Assembly: GCA_002722315.1 (NCBI GenBank)
Contig: PBLG01000011.1
Location: 1 to 64,000 of the forward strand
Length of the DNA stretch: 64,000 bases
Origin: Lysobacterales bacterium
GTDB taxonomy: Bacteria; Pseudomonadota; Gammaproteobacteria; Xanthomonadales; Wenzhouxiangellaceae
Direction: 5' to 3'
A program made the translations under genes and the position numbers. The notes under the pieces are model-generated. The model was not told the DNA's origin. It was given only the letters and a program-made list of their open reading frames with translations, and ran no database searches. Every line of letters begins with the position of its first letter. The first letter of the stretch is position 1. Of the stretch, positions 17,970 to 27,143 are shown piece by piece.

Positions 17970-20132
17970 ATGAACACCATCGAACGTCTGACGCACAACG
18001 CATGGCGGCCGTTGCTGACAGCCCTGGCCGCAACCGGGCTGGTGCTCGCCGTCGGCCTGCCGGTCGCCGCTCAGGAAGAGGCCGAGGCCGCAGAGACCCC
18101 GGCATCGAACGCACCCGAGCCGCCGGATCTGAGTCGCTGGCAGTGCTGGAATTGCCCGCTGGTCTATGGCTGGCGGGGCAGCGTACTGTTCGGCGCGGGC
18201 TATGTTTCGGATGATTACGCCGAATTCGGAAACTATCGGGGACTCGATCAGCAGGGCTTCTACGGCGCGCTCGGCGTCGACCTGACCTGGCGCGCCGAGG
18301 ACGCGCGCTACCTCGACATTTACGGCGAGCGCCTGGGCCTGAACAGCCGGACGCTGGACATCGAGACCGGCAAGCAGGGCAGCTACAAGATTTTCCTCGG
18401 CTGGGATCAGATCACCCAGCATCGGGCCGACGACACGCGCACCCCGTTCCTCGGCGCAGGTACCAGCAACCAGACGCTTCCCGAGGGCTGGGTGCTGGCC
18501 GGCACCACCGACGGCATGACCGCGCTGGAAGAAAATCTTCGCGGAATCGATATCGAGCGCGAACGTCGCACGCTCCGGCTCGGCGTCGAATTCGGCGGCA
18601 AGAGCCCCTGGCGCTACCGTGCCGACGTCCGCCGGACGACCCGAGACGGCAACGCGATCCGGGGCGCCAGCTTCATCTTCCGCGCCGCGGAACTGGCCGC
18701 GCCCATCGACTACCAGACGACACGTTTCGATACCAGCATCGCCTACGTCAAGGACCGCTGGCAGCTCGAGGCGGGCTACAACGTTTCGCTGTTCGAAAAC
18801 GACAACCAGTCGCTGCAGTGGGAAAACCCGTTCACCGGCATCTTCGGCGCGCAGCTGGGCCAGCTTGCCGAGCCGCCGGACAACCAGTTCCACCAGTTCA
18901 TGCTGACCGGCTCCTGGAACCAGTCGCGTTATCTTTCGCTGGCCGGCCAGGTGGCCATGGGCCGCATGACGCAGGACGACGCCTTCGTCCAGCCCACGGT
19001 CAACCTCGACCTGGTCAACCCCGGTCTTCCGCGGGCCAACCTGGACGGCGAGGTCGATACACGCATCGTCAATCTCAGGGCCACCAGCAACCTGACCCGA
19101 AATCTCAGGGCGCGGATTCAGTACCGCTACGACGAGCGCGACAACGACTCGCCGCGCGATTTCTACACCCAGGTGATCACGGATACCTTCGTGACCGGCG
19201 AAGTCGCCAACGAGCCCTACAGCTTCGACCGCACCAGCGTCGATGCCAGCCTCGACTACCGGGTGTTCTCGTTCTTGAACCTGACCGCGTCGGCCGAGCG
19301 CAAGGAAATGGATCGCACGCTGCAGGAAGTCGAGGAAACCACGACCGATATTTACGCTTTCCAGGCACGAACCAACCTGTTCGAACGGCTGAATGTGAGA
19401 GCGGAATACAAGCGCGAGCAGCGCGACAACGACCTGGACCCGGCTTTGCTGGGCCCCGAGGTGAACCCGGACCTGCGCCGCTTCCACTATGCCGAGAAGG
19501 ACAGGGATGCGTTTCGCATCTCGGCCGACTACGCGATTCTCGACAACCTGTTCGCCGGCGTGTTCGCTGAAATCGCCGACGAGGACTTCAAGGATGTCCT
19601 GATCGGCCTCAGCGACGCGCGGGCCGAAAGCTATGGGCTGGACCTCTCGGCGAGCTTCTCGCAGAACGTTTCGGCCCATGCCTTCGTCGTATTCGAGCGA
19701 CTCGAAGCCGACATCCGCGGTGCCGACAACATCGACGGCGCAACCTGGTTCGCGACCCAGGACGATGAATTCCGCACCGCCGGCGTCGGCGTCAATTTCG
19801 ACGACTTGCCCGGCAAATGGGCGCACGGAGCCATAGACCTGAGTTATGCCGCTGCAGACGGCGACATCGCAATCGACAAACGCAGTACGGCTTCTCCGGA
19901 GTTCCCGCGCCTGAAGACCAGGCGATTCACGCTCGAAGCTTCGCTGGAAAGGGAACTGCGGGAAAATCTGAACCTGCGCCTGGGATACCTTGTCGGAAAA
20001 CTGTCCGAAGACGACTTTTTCCGTGACAATGTGCTGCCGGGCACGGTTCCGACGCTTCTCAGCCTCGGCGAACAGACCCCCGACCGCACGGTGCACGTCG
20101 TGAGCGCCATGTTGCGATACCGGTTCCAGTAG
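17970..20132 (+). CDS. mtrB: MtrB/PioB-family outer-membrane beta-barrel protein
   Basis: 720 aa; signal peptide; N-terminal QCWNC (CXXC); alternating beta-strand pattern; C-terminal YRFQ; 21 bp after mtrA. Confidence 0.9.
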   Translation: MNTIERLTHNAWRPLLTALAATGLVLAVGLPVAAQEEAEAAETPASNAPEPPDLSRWQCWNCPLVYGWRGSVLFGAGYVSDDYAEFGNYRGLDQQGFYGALGVDLTWRAEDARYLDIYGERLGLNSRTLDIETGKQGSYKIFLGWDQITQHRADDTRTPFLGAGTSNQTLPEGWVLAGTTDGMTALEENLRGIDIERERRTLRLGVEFGGKSPWRYRADVRRTTRDGNAIRGASFIFRAAELAAPIDYQTTRFDTSIAYVKDRWQLEAGYNVSLFENDNQSLQWENPFTGIFGAQLGQLAEPPDNQFHQFMLTGSWNQSRYLSLAGQVAMGRMTQDDAFVQPTVNLDLVNPGLPRANLDGEVDTRIVNLRATSNLTRNLRARIQYRYDERDNDSPRDFYTQVITDTFVTGEVANEPYSFDRTSVDASLDYRVFSFLNLTASAERKEMDRTLQEVEETTTDIYAFQARTNLFERLNVRAEYKREQRDNDLDPALLGPEVNPDLRRFHYAEKDRDAFRISADYAILDNLFAGVFAEIADEDFKDVLIGLSDARAESYGLDLSASFSQNVSAHAFVVFERLEADIRGADNIDGATWFATQDDEFRTAGVGVNFDDLPGKWAHGAIDLSYAAADGDIAIDKRSTASPEFPRLKTRRFTLEASLERELRENLNLRLGYLVGKLSEDDFFRDNVLPGTVPTLLSLGEQTPDRTVHVVSAMLRYRFQ

Positions 20133-20282
20133 CGGATTTTCAGTCAGCGGGTCGGTAAAAAATTGCCGGAAAATTGATCCAGACCCGGTTTTTTGAAAAA
20201 TCGTTTGGATAGGATAGACTTCAGTCATTGGTTCGGAGCAAGCGCTCCGATGACATATTTCACTGCCAGAGCGGGAGAGACC

Positions 20283-20894
20283 ATGAGTACCATCAAGATG
20301 CATTCAGCAAAATTCGCCCTTGGCGCCGTTCTCGTCGCCGCCATGAACGTTGCGGTTGCACAGGCGCCGGCTGCGGCAGAAACCTGTGCCAGCTGCCACA
20401 ACGACAATGGCGTCACGACGGATTCGAGCATTCCGACGATCGCCGGCGTTGGGGGTTTCTTCCTGGAAAACCAGTTCGCGATCTTTGCCGAAGGCGCGCG
20501 TCCGTGCGCAGCTGATGCGTTCGGCGACAATGCGGCCGATGACCATTGCGCGCTTGTGAGCGGCCTGTCGGAAGACGACCGTATGGCGCTGGCCGAGTAT
20601 TACGGCGAAATGTCGTACGCGCCTTTCGAGCAGGAGTTCGACGCGGCACTGGCCGAGCAGGGCGCTTCGATACACGCCGAAAGCTGCGATCGTTGCCATA
20701 CCTCGTCCGGCACGGAACCGTTCGATGATGCCGGCATTCTGGCCGGTCAGCCGATTCCTTACCTGATCGAGCAGTTCAAGCATTACAAGGCCGCCGAACG
20801 CTGGCAGCCCGAGAGCATGGCCGAAGTGATGGCGCCGCTCGACGAAGACCAGATGAAGGCGCTGGCGAACTTCTACGCCAGGGAAGGCCAATAA
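20283..20894 (+). CDS. Diheme cytochrome c (c4-like)
   Basis: Signal peptide; CASCH and CDRCH; paired cytochrome c domains (IPYLIEQFKHYKAAERW). Confidence 0.85.
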   Translation: MSTIKMHSAKFALGAVLVAAMNVAVAQAPAAAETCASCHNDNGVTTDSSIPTIAGVGGFFLENQFAIFAEGARPCAADAFGDNAADDHCALVSGLSEDDRMALAEYYGEMSYAPFEQEFDAALAEQGASIHAESCDRCHTSSGTEPFDDAGILAGQPIPYLIEQFKHYKAAERWQPESMAEVMAPLDEDQMKALANFYAREGQ

Positions 20895-20982
20895 GCTTTC
20901 TTTTTGGCGGCAGCCCGCGACAACTGCGCCGTCCGTGCCCGGCACGGACGGCATCCAGCCGCGACATGAAGGAGCCCGCCTC

Positions 20983-21765
20983 GTGAAAGCGCTCAAACGC
21001 AATCGCCCCGCGACGGAGGCGGTACCACAAGCGACGGAACTCGCCGCAGCCGGCGTGACCATCCCCCATTACATTTCCGGGCACTATCGCTGGGCCTACC
21101 TGTGGCGGCCCGGCGTCTGGTTCTTCGACCACATGCCGGTGATCAACTGCATCGTGTTCGGCCAGTATCGAAAGATGGTCGACGCCACGCTTGCGCATTT
21201 CGACCCGACGGATGCCACCGGATCCACGGTATTGATCGCATCGGCCTACGGCGACCTGGTGCCCCGACTTGCATCCCGTCTGGGCGATAACCCGTTGACT
21301 GTGCTCGACGTCGCGCCCATTCAGCTTGGACTGGCCGACACCAAGCTGCGCCAGGCCGGACTGCGCGAAAAGGCCGAGCTCCATCTCATGGATGCCGAAG
21401 CGCTGGACTTCAGCGATAACCAGTTCGATTCCGGATTGATGTTCCTGCTGCTCAACGAAATGCCGTCGGATGCCCGCAGGCGCGCACTGGAACATGCCAT
21501 CAGGGTCATCAAACCCGGTGGCCAGCTGGTGATCACCGAGTACGGCGCGCTGGGCAAGGAGCACGTTTTGCACCGCTTTCCGCCCTTGCGCTGGATGGTG
21601 ATGCAGATCGAGCCCCATCTCGACTCGCTGTGGCGCAACAACCTGGCCGAAATGGTCGACGACTGCGCGCGCGCTTCCGGCAAGCGCGTGACCTTGACCG
21701 ACTGCTCGTTGATCTTCGACGGGTTCTATCGCGTCAAGCGCTTCAGGGTAGAGGACCTGGGCTGA
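20983..21765 (+). CDS. rquA: RquA-like rhodoquinone biosynthesis protein
   Basis: [40 protein letters not shown]...[29 protein letters not shown] resembles RquA and has no GxGxG SAM motif; GTG start with RBS; overlaps frdC start. Confidence 0.8.
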   Translation: MKALKRNRPATEAVPQATELAAAGVTIPHYISGHYRWAYLWRPGVWFFDHMPVINCIVFGQYRKMVDATLAHFDPTDATGSTVLIASAYGDLVPRLASRLGDNPLTVLDVAPIQLGLADTKLRQAGLREKAELHLMDAEALDFSDNQFDSGLMFLLLNEMPSDARRRALEHAIRVIKPGGQLVITEYGALGKEHVLHRFPPLRWMVMQIEPHLDSLWRNNLAEMVDDCARASGKRVTLTDCSLIFDGFYRVKRFRVEDLG

Positions 21766-22496
21766 TGCCGGCCAGTCGGCTCCCCGCTCGACTGGATGTC
21801 CTGCAAAGCGCCAGCGGCGTGTTCCTCGCGCTGTTCATGTGGCTGCACATGTTCTTCGTCTCGTCGATTCTGCTCGGCAAGGATGCGTTCTGGCACGTCG
21901 CGAGGTTCTTCGAGGGCTATCACATCTTCGGCAAGCCATATCCCATCCTGGTCAGCGGCGTGGCGCTTTTCGTGTTCGCGATGTTCATCTTCCATGCCGC
22001 GCTTGCCATGCGAAAATTTCCGGCCGATTACCGCGAATACAGCGCCTTCCGCAAGCACGCGGGAGAAATGAAGCACGGCGACACCACGCTGTGGTTCGTG
22101 CAGGTCTATACCGGGTTCGCGATGTTCTTCCTGGGTTCGGTGCACCTGTACACCATGATGACCCGTCCCGAGACGATTGGGCCGTACGGCTCGGCCGACC
22201 GCATCGTCACCGACTGGTTCTGGCCGCTTTACCTGCTGCTGCTTTTTGCCGTCGAGCTGCACGGCTCCATCGGCCTGTATCGGGTCGCGGTCAAGTGGGG
22301 CTGGCTGGAAGGACGCAACCCGGCCGCCACCCGGCGCAACATGAAGCGCGCCAAGTGGCTGATTACCGTCTTCTTCCTGACCCTGGGCCTGCTGTCGCTG
22401 GCCGCCTACATCAAGATCGGCATCGATCACCGCCCCAACTACGGCGAGCATTACGTGCCGCCGAGCATCGAAGAACCGCTGGAGCCGCGCCAATGA
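21765..22496 (+). CDS. frdC: Fumarate reductase cytochrome b subunit (Wolinella-type)
   Basis: [43 protein letters not shown] and [22 protein letters not shown]; directly upstream of frdA. Confidence 0.9.
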   Translation: MPASRLPARLDVLQSASGVFLALFMWLHMFFVSSILLGKDAFWHVARFFEGYHIFGKPYPILVSGVALFVFAMFIFHAALAMRKFPADYREYSAFRKHAGEMKHGDTTLWFVQVYTGFAMFFLGSVHLYTMMTRPETIGPYGSADRIVTDWFWPLYLLLLFAVELHGSIGLYRVAVKWGWLEGRNPAATRRNMKRAKWLITVFFLTLGLLSLAAYIKIGIDHRPNYGEHYVPPSIEEPLEPRQ

Positions 22497-24481
22497 AGCT
22501 GGTCTATACCGACGTGCTCGTCATCGGCGGCGGCCTGGCCGGACTGCGCGCCGCCATCGGCGTCAAGCGGCGCGGACTGGATACCGTCGTCCTCAGCCTG
22601 GTGCCGGCCAAGCGCTCGCACTCGGCCGCGGCCCAGGGCGGCATGCAGGCCAGCCTGGCCAACAGCGCCATGGGCCGGGGCGACAACGAAGACGTCCATT
22701 TCGAGGACACGGTCAAGGGATCCGACTGGGGCTGCGACCAGCAGGTGGCGCGCATGTTCGTGCACACCGCGCCCAAGGCCGTGCGCGAGCTGGCCGGCTG
22801 GGGCGTTCCGTGGAATCGGGTTCGCTCCGGCGAGCGCGAGGCCGTGGTGAATGCCGAAAAGATCACCATCAGCGAATCGCCGGAAGCCCATGGCCTGATC
22901 ACCGCGCGGGATTTCGGCGGGACCAAGAAATGGCGTACCTGCTATACCTCCGACGGCACCGGCCACGCCATGCTGTTCGCCCTGGGCGACCAGTCCATCG
23001 CCAACGGCATCCCGGTGATGGAGCGCAAGGAGGCGCTGGCGCTGATTCATGAAGGCGGGCGCTGCTACGGCGCCGTCGTGCGCGACCTGGTCACCGGCGA
23101 GCTGACATCGTTTGTCGCAAGGGCCACGGTGATCGCGACCGGCGGTTATGGTCGAATCTACAAGGTCTCGACCAACGGCATCATCTGCGAAGGAACGGGC
23201 ATGGGCATCGCGCTGGAGACCGGCGTGGCCGAACTGGGCAACATGGAGGCGGTGCAGTTCCACCCGACCGCGATCGTGCCGGCCGGCATCCTGACCACCG
23301 AGGGCTGTCGCGGCGACGGCGGACTGCTGCGCGACGTCGACGGTCACAGGTTCATGCCCGACTACGAGCCGGAAAAGAAGGAACTGGCCTCGCGCGACGT
23401 CGTCTCGCGCCGCATGACCGAACACATGCGCAAGGGCAAGGGCGTCAAGTCGCCCTACGGCGATCACCTGTGGCTGGACATCACCGTTCTCGGCCGCGCG
23501 CACGTCGAAAAGAACCTGCGCGAGGTCAAGGATATCTGTCATTACTTCCTCGGCATCGACCCGGCCGTGGACTGGATTCCGGTGCGTCCCACCCAGCACT
23601 ATTCGATGGGCGGGATCCGCACCCGGCATACCGGTGAGAGCACCACGCTCAAGGGCCTGTTCGCCTGCGGCGAGGCCGCCTGCTGGGACCTGCACGGCTT
23701 CAACCGACTGGGCGGCAACTCGGTGGCCGAGACCGTGGTGGCCGGGATGATCGTATCGGAGTTCATCGCCGATTTCTGCCAGTCCGACGAAAGCGAGATC
23801 AGCATTCCAACATCCCTCGTGCGAGAGTTCCACGCCCGCGAGCAGGGCAGGCTGGATGAACTGCTGGCCACGAAAGGCAGCGAGCGCACCAGCGACATTC
23901 GACGGCGAATGGAAGAGATCATGATCGACAAGGTCGGCATCTTCCGTACCGGTGTCGAGCTGGACGAGGCGGTCGAAGAACTGCAGCAGCTGCTGCATCG
24001 TTCGCGCAACCTCGGCCTGCAAAGCAGCGTCCACGGCGCCAATCCGGAGCTGGTCGCGGCCTACCGGCTGCAGAAGATGCTCAAGGTCGCCTTGTGCGTG
24101 GCGCTGGGCGCCCGTGAGCGTACCGAGAGCCGCGGGGCCCACTCGCGCGAGGACCATCCCCAGCGCGACGATTCGAACTGGCTCAAGCGCACGCTTACCA
24201 CGTGGAAGAACGAGAACGACACGCTGCCGACGATCGATTACGAACCGATCGACGTCGCCGGCATGGAACTGCCACCGGGTTTCCGCGGCTACGGTCAGGC
24301 CAATCATCGCAACCACCCGGACACCGAAGCGCGCGTTAGCGAGGTCACCGCAATCCGGGAGCAGCTCGAGGGTGCCGATCGCTTCGAGATCCAGAACCGG
24401 CTGATGCCCTACAAACATTTGCTGCCCGAACGCTACCGCGAAAGAAACGAACGCCTGGAGGAGCCCAATCCGAGCTCGTAG
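22493..24481 (+). CDS. frdA: Fumarate reductase flavoprotein subunit
   Basis: [83 protein letters not shown]. Confidence 0.95.
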   Translation: MKLVYTDVLVIGGGLAGLRAAIGVKRRGLDTVVLSLVPAKRSHSAAAQGGMQASLANSAMGRGDNEDVHFEDTVKGSDWGCDQQVARMFVHTAPKAVRELAGWGVPWNRVRSGEREAVVNAEKITISESPEAHGLITARDFGGTKKWRTCYTSDGTGHAMLFALGDQSIANGIPVMERKEALALIHEGGRCYGAVVRDLVTGELTSFVARATVIATGGYGRIYKVSTNGIICEGTGMGIALETGVAELGNMEAVQFHPTAIVPAGILTTEGCRGDGGLLRDVDGHRFMPDYEPEKKELASRDVVSRRMTEHMRKGKGVKSPYGDHLWLDITVLGRAHVEKNLREVKDICHYFLGIDPAVDWIPVRPTQHYSMGGIRTRHTGESTTLKGLFACGEAACWDLHGFNRLGGNSVAETVVAGMIVSEFIADFCQSDESEISIPTSLVREFHAREQGRLDELLATKGSERTSDIRRRMEEIMIDKVGIFRTGVELDEAVEELQQLLHRSRNLGLQSSVHGANPELVAAYRLQKMLKVALCVALGARERTESRGAHSREDHPQRDDSNWLKRTLTTWKNENDTLPTIDYEPIDVAGMELPPGFRGYGQANHRNHPDTEARVSEVTAIREQLEGADRFEIQNRLMPYKHLLPERYRERNERLEEPNPSS

Positions 24482-24517
24482 GAGCCTGCCTTGCAGGCGA
24501 ATGCCCGGAACCTGATC

Positions 24518-25246
24518 ATGAACGAGACAACGACCCGCACACTCACCATCCAGATCCTGCGCCACAACCCGCAGGATCCGGAATCCGAGCCGCGATTCGA
24601 GAGCTACCAGCTCGACGAAGCGCCCGGCATGACGCTGTTCATCGCGCTCAACCAGATCCGCGACGAACAGGCACCGTCGCTGCAGTTTGATTTCGTCTGC
24701 CGGGCGGGCATATGCGGCAGCTGCGGCATGCTGATCAACGGCCGGCCCGGGCTGGCCTGCCGCACGCTGACCAGCAAGCTGGGGCCGGAAATCACGCTCG
24801 CGCCGCTGCCTGTATTCAAGTTGATAGGCGATCTTTCCGTGGATACCGGCGCGTGGGCGCGCCAGATGGGCGAGCGCCTGGAAACCTGGGTGCACCAGGA
24901 GAGCGAGCCCGACATCGACCGGCTCGAAGAGCGCATGGATCCCGACCGCGCCGAGGAGATCTACGAGCTCGACCGCTGCATCGAGTGCGGCTGCTGCATC
25001 GCCGCCTGCGGCACGGCACGCATGCGCAAGGATTTCGTCGGCGCTGCGGGCATCAACAAGATGGCGCGTTTCAGACTGGACCCGCGCGACGAGCGAAGCG
25101 ACGAAGACTTTTATGAACTCGTCGGCAGCGACGACGGTGTTTTCGGCTGCATGACCCTGCTCGGCTGCAACGACGTATGCCCCAAGGAGTTGCCGCTGCA
25201 GACGCAGCTCGCATTCATGCGTCGCAAGATGGCCTCGGTCAAGTAA
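24518..25246 (+). CDS. frdB: Fumarate reductase iron-sulfur subunit
   Basis: [21 protein letters not shown] ([2Fe-2S]) and [11 protein letters not shown]...[17 protein letters not shown] (3Fe/4Fe clusters). Confidence 0.95.
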   Translation: MNETTTRTLTIQILRHNPQDPESEPRFESYQLDEAPGMTLFIALNQIRDEQAPSLQFDFVCRAGICGSCGMLINGRPGLACRTLTSKLGPEITLAPLPVFKLIGDLSVDTGAWARQMGERLETWVHQESEPDIDRLEERMDPDRAEEIYELDRCIECGCCIAACGTARMRKDFVGAAGINKMARFRLDPRDERSDEDFYELVGSDDGVFGCMTLLGCNDVCPKELPLQTQLAFMRRKMASVK

Positions 25247-25252
25247 GCAGTT

Positions 25253-25639
25253 TCAATCCCGGCGCGACGGTTCGAGTCCACCGACCCGGTAACGCTCCAG
25301 CATCCGCCATGCACGGGCGCTGTGGTCGCTGTCCTCGCCCTTGGTGCGCATCCCCTCGGTTGCCTCGCGGCCGCACCACGGTTCGAGCACGCTCGGCGGG
25401 GCGGGGTGGCGCGGCACGTAGTCGCTGACGTCGTAGACCGTCCCCTCGATGACCATCCAGCAATCCTCGAGCGTCGCGTGTTTCGTTACCTCCGACAGCG
25501 AATACCGGGCCGTTTCCGTGGGCTCCTGAACCCGCTGCGGCGCCTGTTCGGCGGCATCGGGTACAAGCATATTGACGAGCACCAGCGTTCCGACGGACGC
25601 CCAGAACGCGATGAATAGCGTGTAGACGAACTTCTTCAT
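25253..25639 (-). CDS. Membrane-anchored cytochrome b5-domain protein
   Basis: N-terminal TM segment; SLSEVTKHATLEDCWMVIEGTVYDVSDYVPRHP...LEPWCGREAT. Confidence 0.85.
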   Translation of the reverse strand: MKKFVYTLFIAFWASVGTLVLVNMLVPDAAEQAPQRVQEPTETARYSLSEVTKHATLEDCWMVIEGTVYDVSDYVPRHPAPPSVLEPWCGREATEGMRTKGEDSDHSARAWRMLERYRVGGLEPSRRD

Positions 25640-26943
25640 AAAAGCTCGAATTCCTCGGTATGGATGCGCTTGCGGCCAACGCCGACTCCGATCAGCAGAC
25701 GCTTGGCCAGGGTATTCAGCCCCGGCGGACCACAGACGAATGCCTCGCGCTCGACCAGGTCGGGCACATGCGTTACCAGAAAGCCTGCATCGAGCGGTCC
25801 CTGGCGATAGAAGAAATGCGGGATCACTTGGAAACCTTCCAGCGTTTCGGAGATTGCGTTCAACTCTTCGAGGAAACGGGCGCGCGCCTCGTCCTGTACG
25901 CAGTACACCAGCCGGACATCGCACCGGCGCTGTCTGCCCGAGATCCAGCGGGCGCGACCGAGGAACGGGGTGATGCCGATGCCGCCGGCAATCCACAGCT
26001 GCTTGCCGTGTTCGCCGTCGGCTTCGCGGTCGGGAAAGAACCTGCCGTAGGGGCCTTCGATCGTCACTCGAGTGCCGGGCCGAATGGTCTGGATGGCCCG
26101 ACTGGCATCACCGAGGTCCTTGATGGCGATCCGCAAGTTCTTCTCGTCCGGTGACGATGACAGGGTGTAGGGGTGTTCTTCGCCGTGGCCGGCAGCCAAC
26201 TCCCGGTCGAAAGGCGCCATGTAGACGAACTGGCCCGCATCGTATTCGAGCCGGCGGCGACCCGCCGGCTCCAGCACCAGTTCGACCAGGTTGTTGGCCA
26301 CCGCAACCACCCGCGCCACACGGTAACGCAGGCGGCCGATGCGGCGCGAAAAGACGAATCGCCAGGCCACAGCGCCTACAGCCATCGCCGCCATCACTGT
26401 CCAGAGCCACTTGTCGACATTGGCGGGCAGCGTACGGCCGTACTGCCAGGCATGCATAAGGGCGAAGATTACCGCCGGGCCGGCCAGCCGGTGCAGAAGC
26501 TTCCAGCGCCGGTAATCGGGGTGGCCGAAGAAGGAAAAGCTGGGCGCGAGAAACACCATCATCAGAAGCAATCCGGCCCAGCCGGCCCAGATGGGCCAGT
26601 CGCTCAGCGGCGGAAAAAGAAGCTGCACCGCCGCGTCCAGTCCGCTTTCGGCCTGGGCCAAAGACAGCAGGACCGGATGGAGCAGAAGGAGGACCAAGCT
26701 GCCGGCACCAAGTCGATGGTGGGTCTTCCAAAGCCTCGTCAGCCCGCCGAACCAGCGGTCGAAGCCCGGCACCCGGGCGCTGAGGGCGGCTGCGAGCAGC
26801 AGCATGAGCAGACCGACGATGCCCGTTGCGCGACCCAGGGCATCAAGGATTCCCGCCAGCCCCTCCGGATGTGAGGAAACGATCGCGATAAGGGTCGCAA
26901 GTGAAACGACAAAGGCAGAAGACCAGATCGAGAAAATACCCAT
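25636..26943 (-). CDS. Ferric-reductase-like flavocytochrome (TM heme domain + FAD/NAD(P)-binding)
   Basis: TM His pairs (HHRLGAGSLVLLLLHPV, WKLLHRLAGPAVIFALMHAW); HPYTLSSSP, EGPYGRF, WIAGGIGITPFLGRA, AFVCGPPGL. Confidence 0.9.
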   Translation of the reverse strand: MGIFSIWSSAFVVSLATLIAIVSSHPEGLAGILDALGRATGIVGLLMLLLAAALSARVPGFDRWFGGLTRLWKTHHRLGAGSLVLLLLHPVLLSLAQAESGLDAAVQLLFPPLSDWPIWAGWAGLLLMMVFLAPSFSFFGHPDYRRWKLLHRLAGPAVIFALMHAWQYGRTLPANVDKWLWTVMAAMAVGAVAWRFVFSRRIGRLRYRVARVVAVANNLVELVLEPAGRRRLEYDAGQFVYMAPFDRELAAGHGEEHPYTLSSSPDEKNLRIAIKDLGDASRAIQTIRPGTRVTIEGPYGRFFPDREADGEHGKQLWIAGGIGITPFLGRARWISGRQRRCDVRLVYCVQDEARARFLEELNAISETLEGFQVIPHFFYRQGPLDAGFLVTHVPDLVEREAFVCGPPGLNTLAKRLLIGVGVGRKRIHTEEFELL

Positions 26944-26993
26944 AAAGCAATGAAATATATTCAGATAGCGAAATTTTGAAACTTTTATGAAAA

Positions 26994-27007
26994 CTGATTC
27001 ATATCAC
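26994..27007. promoter_or_regulatory. FNR/Anr-like palindrome upstream of the ferric-reductase/b5 pair
   Basis: CTGATTCATATCAC; TGAT-N4-ATCA core is perfect, 8/10 to TTGAT-N4-ATCAA. Confidence 0.4.
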
Positions 27008-27143
27008 TTGCGACCATACTTATTTAGGGTAACGTTAATTAGGCCCAGCAAATTCATTGTCCAGGCAAGCCGATTCTGAACAATGTCTATGTGCTCTTTG
27101 TTCCCCGACCCATCAATATTGGGAGGTCAACGCAATGTTCCAA

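Noticed and set aside
17964-20303. 779-aa minus-strand ORF opposite mtrB
   Set aside because: Antisense open frame; composition not protein-like.
22451-24895. 814-aa minus-strand ORF opposite frdA/frdB
   Set aside because: Antisense of well-supported frdA; no recognisable motifs.
25269-25279. GGTTCGAGTCC resembling a tRNA T-arm
   Set aside because: Lies inside the cytochrome b5 gene; no acceptor stem, CCA or cloverleaf nearby.
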